64,000 nucleotides of DNA from Phycisphaerales bacterium. Its GTDB lineage: Bacteria > Planctomycetota > Phycisphaerae > Phycisphaerales > UBA1924. The notes beneath the pieces are model-generated. The model searched no databases. It saw nothing but the letters and a program-made list of their open reading frames with translations, and was not told the origin of the DNA. Positions 1 through 8,025 of this stretch are shown here, piece after piece. The DNA is taken from the NCBI GenBank assembly GCA_013360675.1, contig JABWBB010000001.1, forward strand, positions 1-64,000, given 5' to 3'. The position numbers and the translations under genes were made by a program. Position 1 is the first letter of the stretch. Each line of letters opens with the position of its first letter.

Positions 1-3000
1 GGGCGGCGCCGGGCCTGCGCGGGGCGTTCGTGGTGGTGGCGCCCATAGCGGCGCTGATGCAACTGGTGCCCGCGCCGTCGCGGCTTGAATCGCTGGCCCG
101 GGATCTGCGCGCGGGCCAGCGGGTCAACCTGACCGACCTGGTGCACTGGCTGGGTGAGGCTGGCTATGACCGCGTCGAGAGCATCGAGGAGCCCGGGCAG
201 TTCGCCCTGCGCGGCGGGATCCTGGACGTCTTTCCCCCCTCGGCGGGTCGATCGGGCGAGGGGGTGCCCGCGCGGATTGACTTCTTCGGCGACGAGATCG
301 AACGCCTGCGCGAGATCGACCTCGACACCATGGGCTGCGACCGGGCGATCGAGACGCTGCTGATCACCGCCGCCACGCGCGACCCCGAATCGATCGCGCA
401 AGGCGTGAGTTTTCTTGATCTGCTCCCGGGCGACAGCGTGCCGGTGATCGCCGAGACGATGGAGGTGGTCGAGCAGGGGCGGGGCTACTTCGAGCGCGTG
501 ATCGACGACAAGGGGATCGTCGGCCCGCCCGCGGTGCTGGCGCGATTGGCGAAGTTTGACGCGATGGTCGAGGTGAATCAGTTCTCGGCCAGCCGCCCGG
601 GCGCGGGGGGCGTCGAGTTGCCCATCGAGACGCTGGCGTCGTTCGACCCCGACGTGAACGCGGCGATGGGGGAACTGGCCGCCCTGGGGGCCGAGGGCAT
701 GCGTGTGCTCGTCTGCTGTCAGAACGCGGGCGAGGCGTCGCGCTTTGGCGAGTTGCTCGAGGGGATCGACGCCGCGGCACGCGCGAACATCGCGCGCTTG
801 GACCTGTACCTGCACCGGGGCTTTGTGTGGCGGGGCTCGGCTGGGGCGGGAGCGGTCGCCTTCGTGCCCTATCACGAGTTGATCAACCGTTTCGCGGTGC
901 GACGCCGGATGGGGCGGGTGCGCTCGGCCCGCGCGATGGACACCTTCCTCGACATCGCGCCGGGGGATTATGTCGTGCACGCCGAGCACGGCATCGCGCG
1001 CTTCGACGCGCTGAAACTGATGACGCCGCGCGAGATCCCTGGGGCGACGCGTGCGGCGGCGGGGGAGCAGGAACAGGAGGAATACCTCGTCCTCGAGTTT
1101 GCGGGCAAGAGCCGTTTGTACGTGCCCGCGGTGCAGATCGACAAGGTGCAGAAATATGTGGGCGGGCACGGAGGCAGGCCGCCGTTGTCGACGCTGGGCG
1201 GGCAGAAGTGGAAGCGACAGAAGGAGCGGGTGGTCGAGAGCGTGCGTGATCTGGCGGCGGAGTTGCTCCGCGTGCGCGCTGCCCGCGAGCACATGCCCGG
1301 CGTGGCCTTCCCGGTGGATACGCCCTGGCAGCGCGAGTTCGAGGACGAGTTCCCCTATGAGGAGACCGAGGACCAAGTCGCGGCGCTGAGCGAGATCAAG
1401 AAAGACATGCAGGCCGCCCGCCCGATGGACCGCCTGATCTGCGGCGACGTGGGCTTTGGCAAGACCGAACTGGCGATCCGGGCGGCGTTCAAGGCGTGCG
1501 AGGCGGGGCGGCAGACGGCGGTGCTGGTGCCCACGACGCTCTTGGCCGAGCAGCACGAGCGGACATTTCGGGCGCGATTCGCGGGCTATCCCTTCCGCGT
1601 CGAGAGCCTGTCGCGGTTCAAGAGCGGACGCGAGGCGGTGGACATCTTGCGCGACCTGCGACAGGGCAAGGTCGATGTCGTGATCGGCACGCACCGCATT
1701 TTGTCCGAGGACGTGCGCTTCAAGGACCTGGGCCTGGTGGTGGTCGACGAGGAGCAGCGCTTCGGCGTCGAGCACAAGGAACGCCTGCTGCGCCTGCGGC
1801 TGACGGTCGATGTGCTCACGCTCTCGGCCACGCCCATCCCGCGCACGCTGCACCTGGCGCTGCTGGGCCTGCGCGACATCGCGAGCCTGACCACGGCCCC
1901 GCTGGACCGGCGAGCGATCGTGACCGAGGTGATCCCCTTCAACGAACGCCGCCTGCAGCAGGTCATCGCGCGTGAGCTGGCCCGCGAGGGTCAGGTCTTC
2001 TATGTGCACAACCGGGTGCACGACATTCGCAGTGTCGCCGACGACGTGCGCAAACTTGCGCCGGGGGCTCGCATCGTGGTGGGGCACGGGCAGATGACCC
2101 CGGGCGAGCTCGAAGAGGTGATGCTTGCCTTCATCCGGCGCGAGGCCGACATTCTCGTCAGCACGACGATCATCGAGTCGGGGATCGACATCCCCAGCGC
2201 GAACACGATGATCATCGACAACGCCGACCGCTTCGGCCTCGCTGAACTGCACCAGTTGCGAGGGCGCGTGGGACGCTCCAAGCACCGGGGCTATTGCTAC
2301 CTGCTTCTGCCCGAGGACCGCGCGGTGAAGGAGACGGCCCGCAAGCGCCTCAAGGCCATCGAGCAGTACTCGATGCTGGGCGCGGGGTTCAAGATCGCGA
2401 TGCGCGACCTCGAGATCCGCGGCGCGGGTAACATCCTGGGGGCCGAGCAGTCGGGGCACATCGCGGCGGTGGGGTACGAGATGTACTGCCGCCTGCTCGA
2501 GGGGAGCGTGCGCGAACTGCGCCAGGAGCCGGCCCCAGCGGTGTCGAGCGCGCTGAGCATCGAGATCGGCGTGGGGGGGCTGATCCCCCGGGCCTACATC
2601 GCCAGCGACCAGCGACGCCTCGAGGCGTATCGACGCCTGGCCACGGCCAGCGACGCGGCCCAACTCGAAGCCGCCCGCGTCGACCTGGTCGGAGCCTATG
2701 GCGAGCCCCCCAAGCCCACCCTGCGCCTGCTCGAACTGGCCCAGATCCGCGTGGTGGCGGGTTCGCTGGGCGTGCGGACGATCACCATCCGCGACAAGGA
2801 CGTGGTCTTCATCACCCCTCGCAGCGATGACCTGGCCAGGGTGCTCAACGCCAACGCCCCAAGCAGCGGGGGGAGCGTTCGTGTTCTGCCCCCCAAGCAC
2901 ACCGGGGGCGACATGGAGGTCTACCTCCGCCCCGGGGGTAAGGACATGCAGCCGCGGACGGTACTGGCGATCCTGCGTCGGCGGCTGGGGCTGACGCCCC

Positions 3001-3038
3001 TTGCGCGTGTCGATGCGGCGGGCCCGTCGAGCCGATGA
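1..3038 (+). CDS. mfd: Transcription-repair coupling factor Mfd (5' end outside window)
   Basis: ATP-dependent translocase that removes RNA polymerase stalled at DNA lesions and recruits UvrA for nucleotide excision repair. The frame is open to the window edge, so about 1011 residues are visible and roughly the first 100-150 of the usual ~1150 are missing. In order one sees the end of the UvrB-like module, a CarD-like RNA polymerase-interacting domain (DYVVHAEHGIARF), Walker A GDVGFGKTE, the DEEQ box in VVDEEQRFGVEHK, motif III TLSATPIPRTL, motif VI QLRGRVGRS, and the C-terminal TRCF domain. All helicase motifs look intact. phoU starts about 50 bp downstream with its own Shine-Dalgarno site. 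Confidence 0.97.
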   Translation, partial: AAPGLRGAFVVVAPIAALMQLVPAPSRLESLARDLRAGQRVNLTDLVHWLGEAGYDRVESIEEPGQFALRGGILDVFPPSAGRSGEGVPARIDFFGDEIERLREIDLDTMGCDRAIETLLITAATRDPESIAQGVSFLDLLPGDSVPVIAETMEVVEQGRGYFERVIDDKGIVGPPAVLARLAKFDAMVEVNQFSASRPGAGGVELPIETLASFDPDVNAAMGELAALGAEGMRVLVCCQNAGEASRFGELLEGIDAAARANIARLDLYLHRGFVWRGSAGAGAVAFVPYHELINRFAVRRRMGRVRSARAMDTFLDIAPGDYVVHAEHGIARFDALKLMTPREIPGATRAAAGEQEQEEYLVLEFAGKSRLYVPAVQIDKVQKYVGGHGGRPPLSTLGGQKWKRQKERVVESVRDLAAELLRVRAAREHMPGVAFPVDTPWQREFEDEFPYEETEDQVAALSEIKKDMQAARPMDRLICGDVGFGKTELAIRAAFKACEAGRQTAVLVPTTLLAEQHERTFRARFAGYPFRVESLSRFKSGREAVDILRDLRQGKVDVVIGTHRILSEDVRFKDLGLVVVDEEQRFGVEHKERLLRLRLTVDVLTLSATPIPRTLHLALLGLRDIASLTTAPLDRRAIVTEVIPFNERRLQQVIARELAREGQVFYVHNRVHDIRSVADDVRKLAPGARIVVGHGQMTPGELEEVMLAFIRREADILVSTTIIESGIDIPSANTMIIDNADRFGLAELHQLRGRVGRSKHRGYCYLLLPEDRAVKETARKRLKAIEQYSMLGAGFKIAMRDLEIRGAGNILGAEQSGHIAAVGYEMYCRLLEGSVRELRQEPAPAVSSALSIEIGVGGLIPRAYIASDQRRLEAYRRLATASDAAQLEAARVDLVGAYGEPPKPTLRLLELAQIRVVAGSLGVRTITIRDKDVVFITPRSDDLARVLNANAPSSGGSVRVLPPKHTGGDMEVYLRPGGKDMQPRTVLAILRRRLGLTPLARVDAAGPSSR

Positions 3039-3090
3039 TCCATCTACGATGCACCCGGCGGCGAGTTGCCGCCCGCCCATGGAGGGGTCG

Positions 3091-3828
3091 ATGTCGGACC
3101 AGAGCCAGCGTGACCAGCAGCCCGTGTTCACCGCCGACCGGCGCATCATCGCGCTCAAGCGTCGCCTCGTGCGCGAGGCGACGACGGCGATCGCGATGCT
3201 CGAAAAGGCTATCAACGCGCTCTGGACGCTGGACGTCACGGCGGCGGGCGAGGTCCGGCGCGAGGACGACCGCGTCGACAGCGAAGAGGTCGCCATCGAG
3301 CAGGAGACGCTCGAGATCCTCGCGCTGCACCACCCCTTCGCACGCGATTTTCGCGCCCTGGCGTTCATCATCAAGGTCAACGGCGATATCGAACGCAGCG
3401 CCGACCATGCCTGCTCGATCGCCAAGGTCACGATGCGGATCGCCGAGCACCGCCCGGGGCAGGGCCCTCCCAAGTGGCCCACGTCGCTGCGTGAACTGGG
3501 CGAACGCGTCCCGGTGATCTGCCACGAACTGGTGCGCTGCGTGCTCGATGAAGACATCGAGGGGGCGCGGCGGCTGGCGCTGGCCGACAAGGTGATCGAC
3601 CAACTCGACAAGCGACTCTTCGCCGAGGCGATCGAGATGGGCACGGGGGGCGATGCCAACGCGGTGGCCCTGTCGATGCACATCGCGCGGGTGGGGCGTG
3701 AACTCGAGCGGGTGGGCGACCTGCAGGTCAACATCGCCGAGGAACTCGTCTACCTGGGCACGGGGCAGATCGTGCGCCACCAGAAGCTCCACGCCGAGGC
3801 TCCCTCCAAACCCCCGTCTGCTCGCTAA
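3091..3828 (+). CDS. phoU: Phosphate signalling/transport regulator PhoU
   Basis: PhoU is a cytoplasmic helical-bundle protein linking the Pst phosphate transporter to the PhoR/PhoB two-component system. The 245-residue product has the two PhoU repeats; EVRREDDRVDSEEVAIEQE and FIIKVNGDIERSADHA in repeat 1 match the acidic metal-binding helices, and RVGRELERVGDLQVNIAEE is the counterpart in repeat 2. The ATG at 3091 is chosen because GGAGGGG lies 4-5 bases upstream and upstream in-frame codons do not resemble the family. No pst or pho regulator genes lie beside it, so phosphate control is inferred from the family only. Confidence 0.93.
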   Translation: MSDQSQRDQQPVFTADRRIIALKRRLVREATTAIAMLEKAINALWTLDVTAAGEVRREDDRVDSEEVAIEQETLEILALHHPFARDFRALAFIIKVNGDIERSADHACSIAKVTMRIAEHRPGQGPPKWPTSLRELGERVPVICHELVRCVLDEDIEGARRLALADKVIDQLDKRLFAEAIEMGTGGDANAVALSMHIARVGRELERVGDLQVNIAEELVYLGTGQIVRHQKLHAEAPSKPPSAR

Positions 3829-3850
3829 CGGGCGGCTTACCCTCGGACAC

Positions 3851-5320
3851 ATGAGCACGCTGATGCTGAGCGTTTCGGGCTGCCGGGGCGTGGTGGGCCA
3901 GACCCTCACGCCCGAGGTTGTCGCGCGTTTCGCGGGGGCCTATGCCTCGTTCCTGCGCGAGCGCATGGGGCAGGCCCCGAGCGTCGTGCTGGGGCGCGAT
4001 GGGCGAGCGGGCTCGTCGATGGTGCATCACGCGGCGATCGCCGGGCTTTTGGGCGCGGGGGCGCATGTGGTCGACCTGGGCGTCGCGTCGACCCCGACCA
4101 TCGCCGTCATGACCGATGAGATGAACCGTCGCCAGGGCGGGCACTGCGCGGGCATGGTGCTGACCGCCAGCCACAACCCCCAGGCCTGGAACGGGCTCAA
4201 GTGCCTGCTGGCCGAGGGGGGCTTGCATGGTTCGGCGGCGTGTGCACCGTCCGCAACGCTCGCGGCGGGGATCATCGAGCGGTTCAAAGCGGCAAACGTG
4301 GAGTGGCAGGGGTGGGAGGGCGTGGGGAGCGTCGATCGCGACGAGAGCGCGATCGAGACGCACGTCGACCGCGTCATGCGGGCGCTCGAGGACGCGGGGA
4401 TGTGTGCGCTGGCCGGGCGCCTGGGCGAGGGGTTCCGCGTGGCGCTCGACAGCGTGAATGGCGCGGGGGCCGCCGCCGGCCGCATGATGCTCGAGAGCCT
4501 GTCGGTCGATGAAGTCATGCACATGGGGGCTGGCGACGATGGCCTCTTCCCGCACCCGCCCGAACCCACGCGCGAGAACCTGGGCGGCGCGGGCGGGCTG
4601 TGCGACGCCGTGCGCGAGGGTGAGTGCGACATCGGCTTTGCGCAGGACCCCGACGCGGACCGCCTAGCGATCATCGATGAACAGGGGCGGTACATCGGCG
4701 AGGAATACACGTTGGCGTTGTCGGCGATGGCCCTGCTGGAGGGGATGAAGGCCGCGGGCACGCCGACCAAGGGCCTGGCGCTGGTGACGAACCTCTCGAC
4801 CAGCCGCATGATTGATGACATTGCCGCGCGGTTTGATGCCCGCGTGATCCGCACCCCCGTGGGCGAGGCGAACGTGGTCGAGGTGATGAAGCGCGAGGGA
4901 TCGCCGCTGGGTGGCGAGGGCAACGGCGGGACGATCTGGCCCCGCGTCACCTACGTGCGCGATTCGCTGGCCTCGATGGCGATGGTGCTGTGGCTCATGT
5001 CGCCGTTGGGTGGCGGTCGGGGCGAGCGACGGCGGCTGAGCGCGATCGTGGGGGAGTTGCCCTCGTACGCGATCGAGAAGCGCAAGGTGGACCTGCGTTC
5101 GAAGGATCAGGCCTCGGGCGCGGTCGAGGCGATCGCCAGGGCCTTTGCGAAGGAAAAGGTGGACCGCAGCGATGGCGTGTGGGTGGACTTTGCCTCGCGC
5201 CGCAGTTGGCTGCATGTGCGGGCGAGCAACACCGAGCCGATCATGCGCCTGATCGCCGAGGCCCCGACGAGTGCGCAGGCCAACGCTCTGCTGGACGAGG
5301 CGGCCAAGGTCATCGGGTAA
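3851..5320 (+). CDS. glmM: Phosphohexomutase (phosphoglucosamine/phosphomannomutase family)
   Basis: Alpha-D-phosphohexomutase that moves phosphate between C1 and C6 of a hexose through a phosphoserine; in most bacteria this copy makes glucosamine-1-phosphate for peptidoglycan and LPS. The 489-residue protein has the phosphoserine loop TASHNPQAWNG (Ser107), the metal loop DPDADRLAI, the sugar-specificity loop GGEGNGG and the phosphate-binding loop RASNTEPIMRL, in the normal order and length. Start at 3851 is set by family alignment; the open frame extends upstream into phoU. The substrate (glucosamine, mannose or glucose phosphate) cannot be read from sequence alone, so the symbol is provisional. 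Confidence 0.85.
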   Translation: MSTLMLSVSGCRGVVGQTLTPEVVARFAGAYASFLRERMGQAPSVVLGRDGRAGSSMVHHAAIAGLLGAGAHVVDLGVASTPTIAVMTDEMNRRQGGHCAGMVLTASHNPQAWNGLKCLLAEGGLHGSAACAPSATLAAGIIERFKAANVEWQGWEGVGSVDRDESAIETHVDRVMRALEDAGMCALAGRLGEGFRVALDSVNGAGAAAGRMMLESLSVDEVMHMGAGDDGLFPHPPEPTRENLGGAGGLCDAVREGECDIGFAQDPDADRLAIIDEQGRYIGEEYTLALSAMALLEGMKAAGTPTKGLALVTNLSTSRMIDDIAARFDARVIRTPVGEANVVEVMKREGSPLGGEGNGGTIWPRVTYVRDSLASMAMVLWLMSPLGGGRGERRRLSAIVGELPSYAIEKRKVDLRSKDQASGAVEAIARAFAKEKVDRSDGVWVDFASRRSWLHVRASNTEPIMRLIAEAPTSAQANALLDEAAKVIG

Positions 5321-5342
5321 GCCGCTAGACACGGCGTCGACA

Positions 5343-5418
5343 TGCAGCCCGAGCGTGAGCGAGGGCTTTCTTAGTCAATGAGCGAGCGAGCAGTGGGCCC
5401 TCCCTGACGGTCGGGCTG
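5343..5418 (+). repeat. Dispersed repeat, copy 1
   Basis: A ~76-bp element starts with ATGCAGCCCGAGCGTGAGCG and ends with CCCTCCCTGACGGTCGGGCTG. Its two ends are roughly inverted (CAGCCCGA...TCGGGCTG), so the transcript can fold. The same element occurs at 5599-5675 and, inverted, at 10980-11061. All three copies are intergenic. It is a miniature repeat with no coding capacity; the spacer 5321-5704 holds two copies plus the palindrome at 5454-5573 and no convincing gene. Confidence 0.75.
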
Positions 5419-5453
5419 TATGACGGTCGGGCTGAATGCTGAGCAAGCGCAAT

Positions 5454-5573
5454 CTGGGTGCCACGACCCACGGGCGGTCTGCCGCCCGTGCGTCGTGCAT
5501 TGTGCAGATGACCAAGTAAGCCGTCGACGCAGACACCACGCGCCGCGAAGACGCGTCGGGTGGTGGCACCCAG
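5454..5573. repeat. Nested palindromic element
   Basis: Outer 11-bp inverted repeat CTGGGTGCCAC (5454-5464) and GTGGCACCCAG (5563-5573) encloses an inner perfect 9-bp stem CACGGGCGG/CCGCCCGTG (5469-5477 and 5482-5490, loop TCTG). It sits between two copies of the dispersed repeat. Terminal inverted repeats round a 120-bp non-coding core resemble a MITE-like element, but no target-site duplication or transposase was found. Confidence 0.6.
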
Positions 5574-5598
5574 AATCGGAGTGGGCGCGGAGTGTGGC

Positions 5599-5675
5599 AT
5601 GCAGCCCGAGCGTGAGCGAGGGCTTTCATGGAATGCGAACGTAAGCGAAGAGGGCCCTCCCTGACGGTCGGGCTG
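5599..5675 (+). repeat. Dispersed repeat, copy 2
   Basis: Second copy of the element at 5343-5418, in the same orientation: ATGCAGCCCGAGCGTGAGCG at the left and CCCTCCCTGACGGTCGGGCTG at the right. Both ends are conserved and the middle ~25 bp differs. It lies just past the 3' end of the minus-strand gene ending at 5705, where it could act as a transcript-end hairpin. Confidence 0.75.
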
Positions 5676-5704
5676 CCTGTCAGGAAACTTGAGCTAGAAA
5701 CGAC

Positions 5705-5971
5705 CTACTCGTCGAGCAGATCGATGCGCGAGAACTGGTCGAGATTGACGACCACCAGTTCGCCGTCTTCCTTACGGAGGGTCAGGCGATCGAGCCAGAG
5801 TTTCTTGTCGCGGCTGTGGGCGTACCACGAGCCGGTCTTGGCCTGTTCGAAGCCGACGACCGTGCCCTCGACGACGCCCGTCGCCGTGCCCCCCTCGGGG
5901 CGGTCCAGGCGCATGATCTGCTGGGTGACGCGGACTCGCTTGCCGGGTGCGTAGGGAACGTCGATCGCCAT
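5705..5971 (-). CDS. Small conserved-looking protein of unknown function, SH3-like
   Basis: An 88-residue soluble protein without signal peptide or membrane segment. It alternates short hydrophobic strands with turns (GKRVRVTQQI, GVVEGTVVGFEQ, WLDRLTLRKEDGELVVVNLDQF), a pattern typical of a small SH3-like beta barrel. I do not recognise a named family. It is the last gene of the minus-strand run that begins at 9390, 47 bp behind fabF, so it is probably co-transcribed with the two ketosynthase genes. Nothing in the sequence assigns an enzymatic role. Confidence 0.65.
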   Translation of the reverse strand: MAIDVPYAPGKRVRVTQQIMRLDRPEGGTATGVVEGTVVGFEQAKTGSWYAHSRDKKLWLDRLTLRKEDGELVVVNLDQFSRIDLLDE

Positions 5972-6018
5972 GGCGCGATGGTAGCCGCCCGGGGGCTGGT
6001 TGTTTTGAGCGTGTGGGT

Positions 6019-7356
6019 TCAGGCCCGCCAGCGCCGGACGCAGATCGTGTCGTTCTGCCCGCCGAACCCGAACGAGTTGGAGAGGCAGACCTCGACCCCG
6101 CCCTGGGCGTTCACGTCGCGGGCCTGGTTAGGCACGTAGTCGAGATCGCAGTTGGGGTCGGGGTGGTGCAGGTTGATGGTCGGGGGGAGCCATCCCGTGC
6201 GGATCGCCTGCACGCAGGTGATGAGTTCGACCGCGCCAGCGGCCTGGATCAAGTGGCCCAGCATGCTCTTCACGCTGCTGAAGGGCACCTTCTGCGCGAG
6301 CGGGCCGAAGAGCCCCTTGACCGCGATCGATTCGATCCGGTCGTTCTCCTGCGTCCCCGTGCCGTGGGCCGAAATGTAATGCACTTGCGGGCGGCCGTCG
6401 GGTCCGGGCTCGCGCGGGTCGATGCCGGCCTGGCGGCAGGCCTGGGCCATCGCGGCGATCGCGCCTTTGCCCTCGGGCTGGATGTCGGTGATGCGAAATG
6501 CATCGGCCGAAGAACCAAATCCCGCCACCTCGCACAGGGGCGTCGCGCCCCGGGCCAGCGCATGCTCGAGCGATTCGAGCACGATGATGCCCGCCCCCTC
6601 GCCCATCACGAACCCGTCGCGCGTCGAATCGAACGGGCGGGCGGCGGTGTTGGGCGAGTCGTTGCGCTTTGACATCGCGGTCAGACGGATGAACCCGGTC
6701 ATGCCCAGCGGGTGGATCATGGTGTGCGTGCCGCCGGCGAACATCAGGTCCGCGTCGCCGCGCTTGATGATCTCGAAGGCTTCGCCCACGGCCTGGGTGC
6801 TCGCGGCGCACGCCGTCATGCAGTTGAAGGCCGGCCCACGGCAGCCGAACCGGTGCGCCAGGTGGCTCAGCGTGACGTTGGGCTCTTGCTCGATCTCGGT
6901 GTGCAGCGTCAGCCGTTCCTGGGCAGCCCTGGCCCAGGCGGCATCGTCGACGCGTGCGTTGGCCGCATCCCATCCCGCCAGGTTCGCGGCGACATAGTTG
7001 TCAAAGTCCAGCGTCCCCTCGCCCGCGCCCAGGTAGATGCCCATCCGCTCACGCGAGGACTTGGGTAACGGGTCAAGACCAGCCTGGTTCCATGCACGCT
7101 GAGCCGCGGCAAGCGCGAAGCGGCTGCTTGTCCCCGCGTGGGCGTGGGCTCTGGCGGCGTCGGGGCCGAGCACCGTGGCGAGATCGGGCACCTGCGATTG
7201 CGCCGCGAAGTTCGTCGCGAAGGTGCCCGCATCGAAGCGGGTGACCGGCTGGACCGCGCACTGGGCGCGGAGCAGGCGCTGCCACACCTGGTCGACGTCG
7301 TCGCCCAGCGGCGTCACCCAGCCCATGCCCGTGATGACCACCCGGCGCGTGCTCAT
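6019..7356 (-). CDS. fabF: Beta-ketoacyl-ACP synthase II (FabF family), intact active site
   Basis: Condensing enzyme joining malonyl-ACP to a growing acyl-ACP in type II fatty acid or polyketide synthesis. The 445-residue thiolase-fold protein has the full Cys-His-His set: Cys183 in MTACAASTQAVGEAF, His331 in SAHGTGTQEND, and Lys363/His368 in KSMLGHLIQAAGA, plus the C-terminal FGFGGQN loop. The start lies 6 bp after the GxxExxY gene stop, and a ketosynthase-like gene with a degraded active site lies two genes upstream, so this is the active partner of a ketosynthase pair. No ACP, ketoreductase or malonyl transferase gene is adjacent. Whether it serves primary fatty acid synthesis or a special lipid is open. 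Confidence 0.93.
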   Translation of the reverse strand: MSTRRVVITGMGWVTPLGDDVDQVWQRLLRAQCAVQPVTRFDAGTFATNFAAQSQVPDLATVLGPDAARAHAHAGTSSRFALAAAQRAWNQAGLDPLPKSSRERMGIYLGAGEGTLDFDNYVAANLAGWDAANARVDDAAWARAAQERLTLHTEIEQEPNVTLSHLAHRFGCRGPAFNCMTACAASTQAVGEAFEIIKRGDADLMFAGGTHTMIHPLGMTGFIRLTAMSKRNDSPNTAARPFDSTRDGFVMGEGAGIIVLESLEHALARGATPLCEVAGFGSSADAFRITDIQPEGKGAIAAMAQACRQAGIDPREPGPDGRPQVHYISAHGTGTQENDRIESIAVKGLFGPLAQKVPFSSVKSMLGHLIQAAGAVELITCVQAIRTGWLPPTINLHHPDPNCDLDYVPNQARDVNAQGGVEVCLSNSFGFGGQNDTICVRRWRA

Positions 7357-7362
7357 CCCTGG

Positions 7363-7953
7363 TCAGACCTGCGCATCGTAATCGTGGGTCGAGCCCGAGT
7401 CGTGATGCTCGTCGTCGCCCGTGCCGATGCCGTGCTCGGCGCTGAGCTTCTCGACGTTGAGCACGCGGACGAGCCCGTCCTTGAGCCGGCGCTCGGCAAA
7501 GTTGATGATGAGGCCAAGGTCGAGGTTGGCGGCCTTGAGCTGCGCCCGCAGCTGCAGACGCTCGTAAGTGCCGACCTCGCCCGGGCGGGCCATGATCTCG
7601 ACGAGGAACTTGTCCTCGACGAACATGTCGGCGACGGTCGTGCCGACGCTGCGGTCCTTGTACTTGATGTCGATGGCGTGCGAGGTCTTGAAGGGGACGC
7701 CCATGCCCTCGAGTTCCGCGCGGAGAGCCGCGGCGTAGGCGGCCTCGTCGAAGCCCGGGCCCATGGCCTTATGCACCTCGATCGACGCGCCGATGACCTT
7801 GCGCGAGGCTTCGGTCAGGTCCGCGGGGAGTTCGGAGAGGGGGATCCCGCGGCGTTCACCGCGCCCGCGTCCGCCGCCGCCGTGACCGCCGCCATGTCCG
7901 CCGTGCCGTCCACCGCCCCGGTTGTAGTCGCCGCGTGGGTATTCATTGTTCAT
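7363..7953 (-). CDS. GxxExxY protein (PDDEXK-like) with Gly/Arg/His-rich N-terminus
   Basis: GxxExxY proteins are a widespread family with a PD-(D/E)XK nuclease-like fold and no firmly known role. The signature GFDEAAY is at residues 67-73. The core DMFVEDKFLVEIM aligns with the family D...VED...VELK strand, but the catalytic-position lysine is Met121, so nuclease activity is doubtful. A low-complexity tail (residues ~9-37, GGGRHGGHGGGHGGGGRGRG) precedes the domain, and the 196-residue length exceeds the usual ~125-130. The ATG at 7953 is preferred over an upstream in-frame TTG because AGGAG lies 7 bases before it. It sits between two ketosynthase genes with 72- and 6-bp gaps, an odd place for this family. 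Confidence 0.85.
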   Translation of the reverse strand: MNNEYPRGDYNRGGGRHGGHGGGHGGGGRGRGERRGIPLSELPADLTEASRKVIGASIEVHKAMGPGFDEAAYAAALRAELEGMGVPFKTSHAIDIKYKDRSVGTTVADMFVEDKFLVEIMARPGEVGTYERLQLRAQLKAANLDLGLIINFAERRLKDGLVRVLNVEKLSAEHGIGTGDDEHHDSGSTHDYDAQV

Positions 7954-8025
7954 GGTCAAACTCCTGGTGAAGGGTGGGATGAGGACGACCCGCGCGCCAC
8001 AGCGCCCGCGTGCCGACAGACAAGC

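Noticed and set aside
2845-3909. Minus-strand open frame of 354 codons over phoU
   Set aside because: Antisense to phoU; Arg/Pro/His-rich translation with no domain.
5325-5629. Minus-strand open frames in the 5.3-5.7 kb spacer
   Set aside because: They consist of repeat and palindrome sequence and have no start signal.
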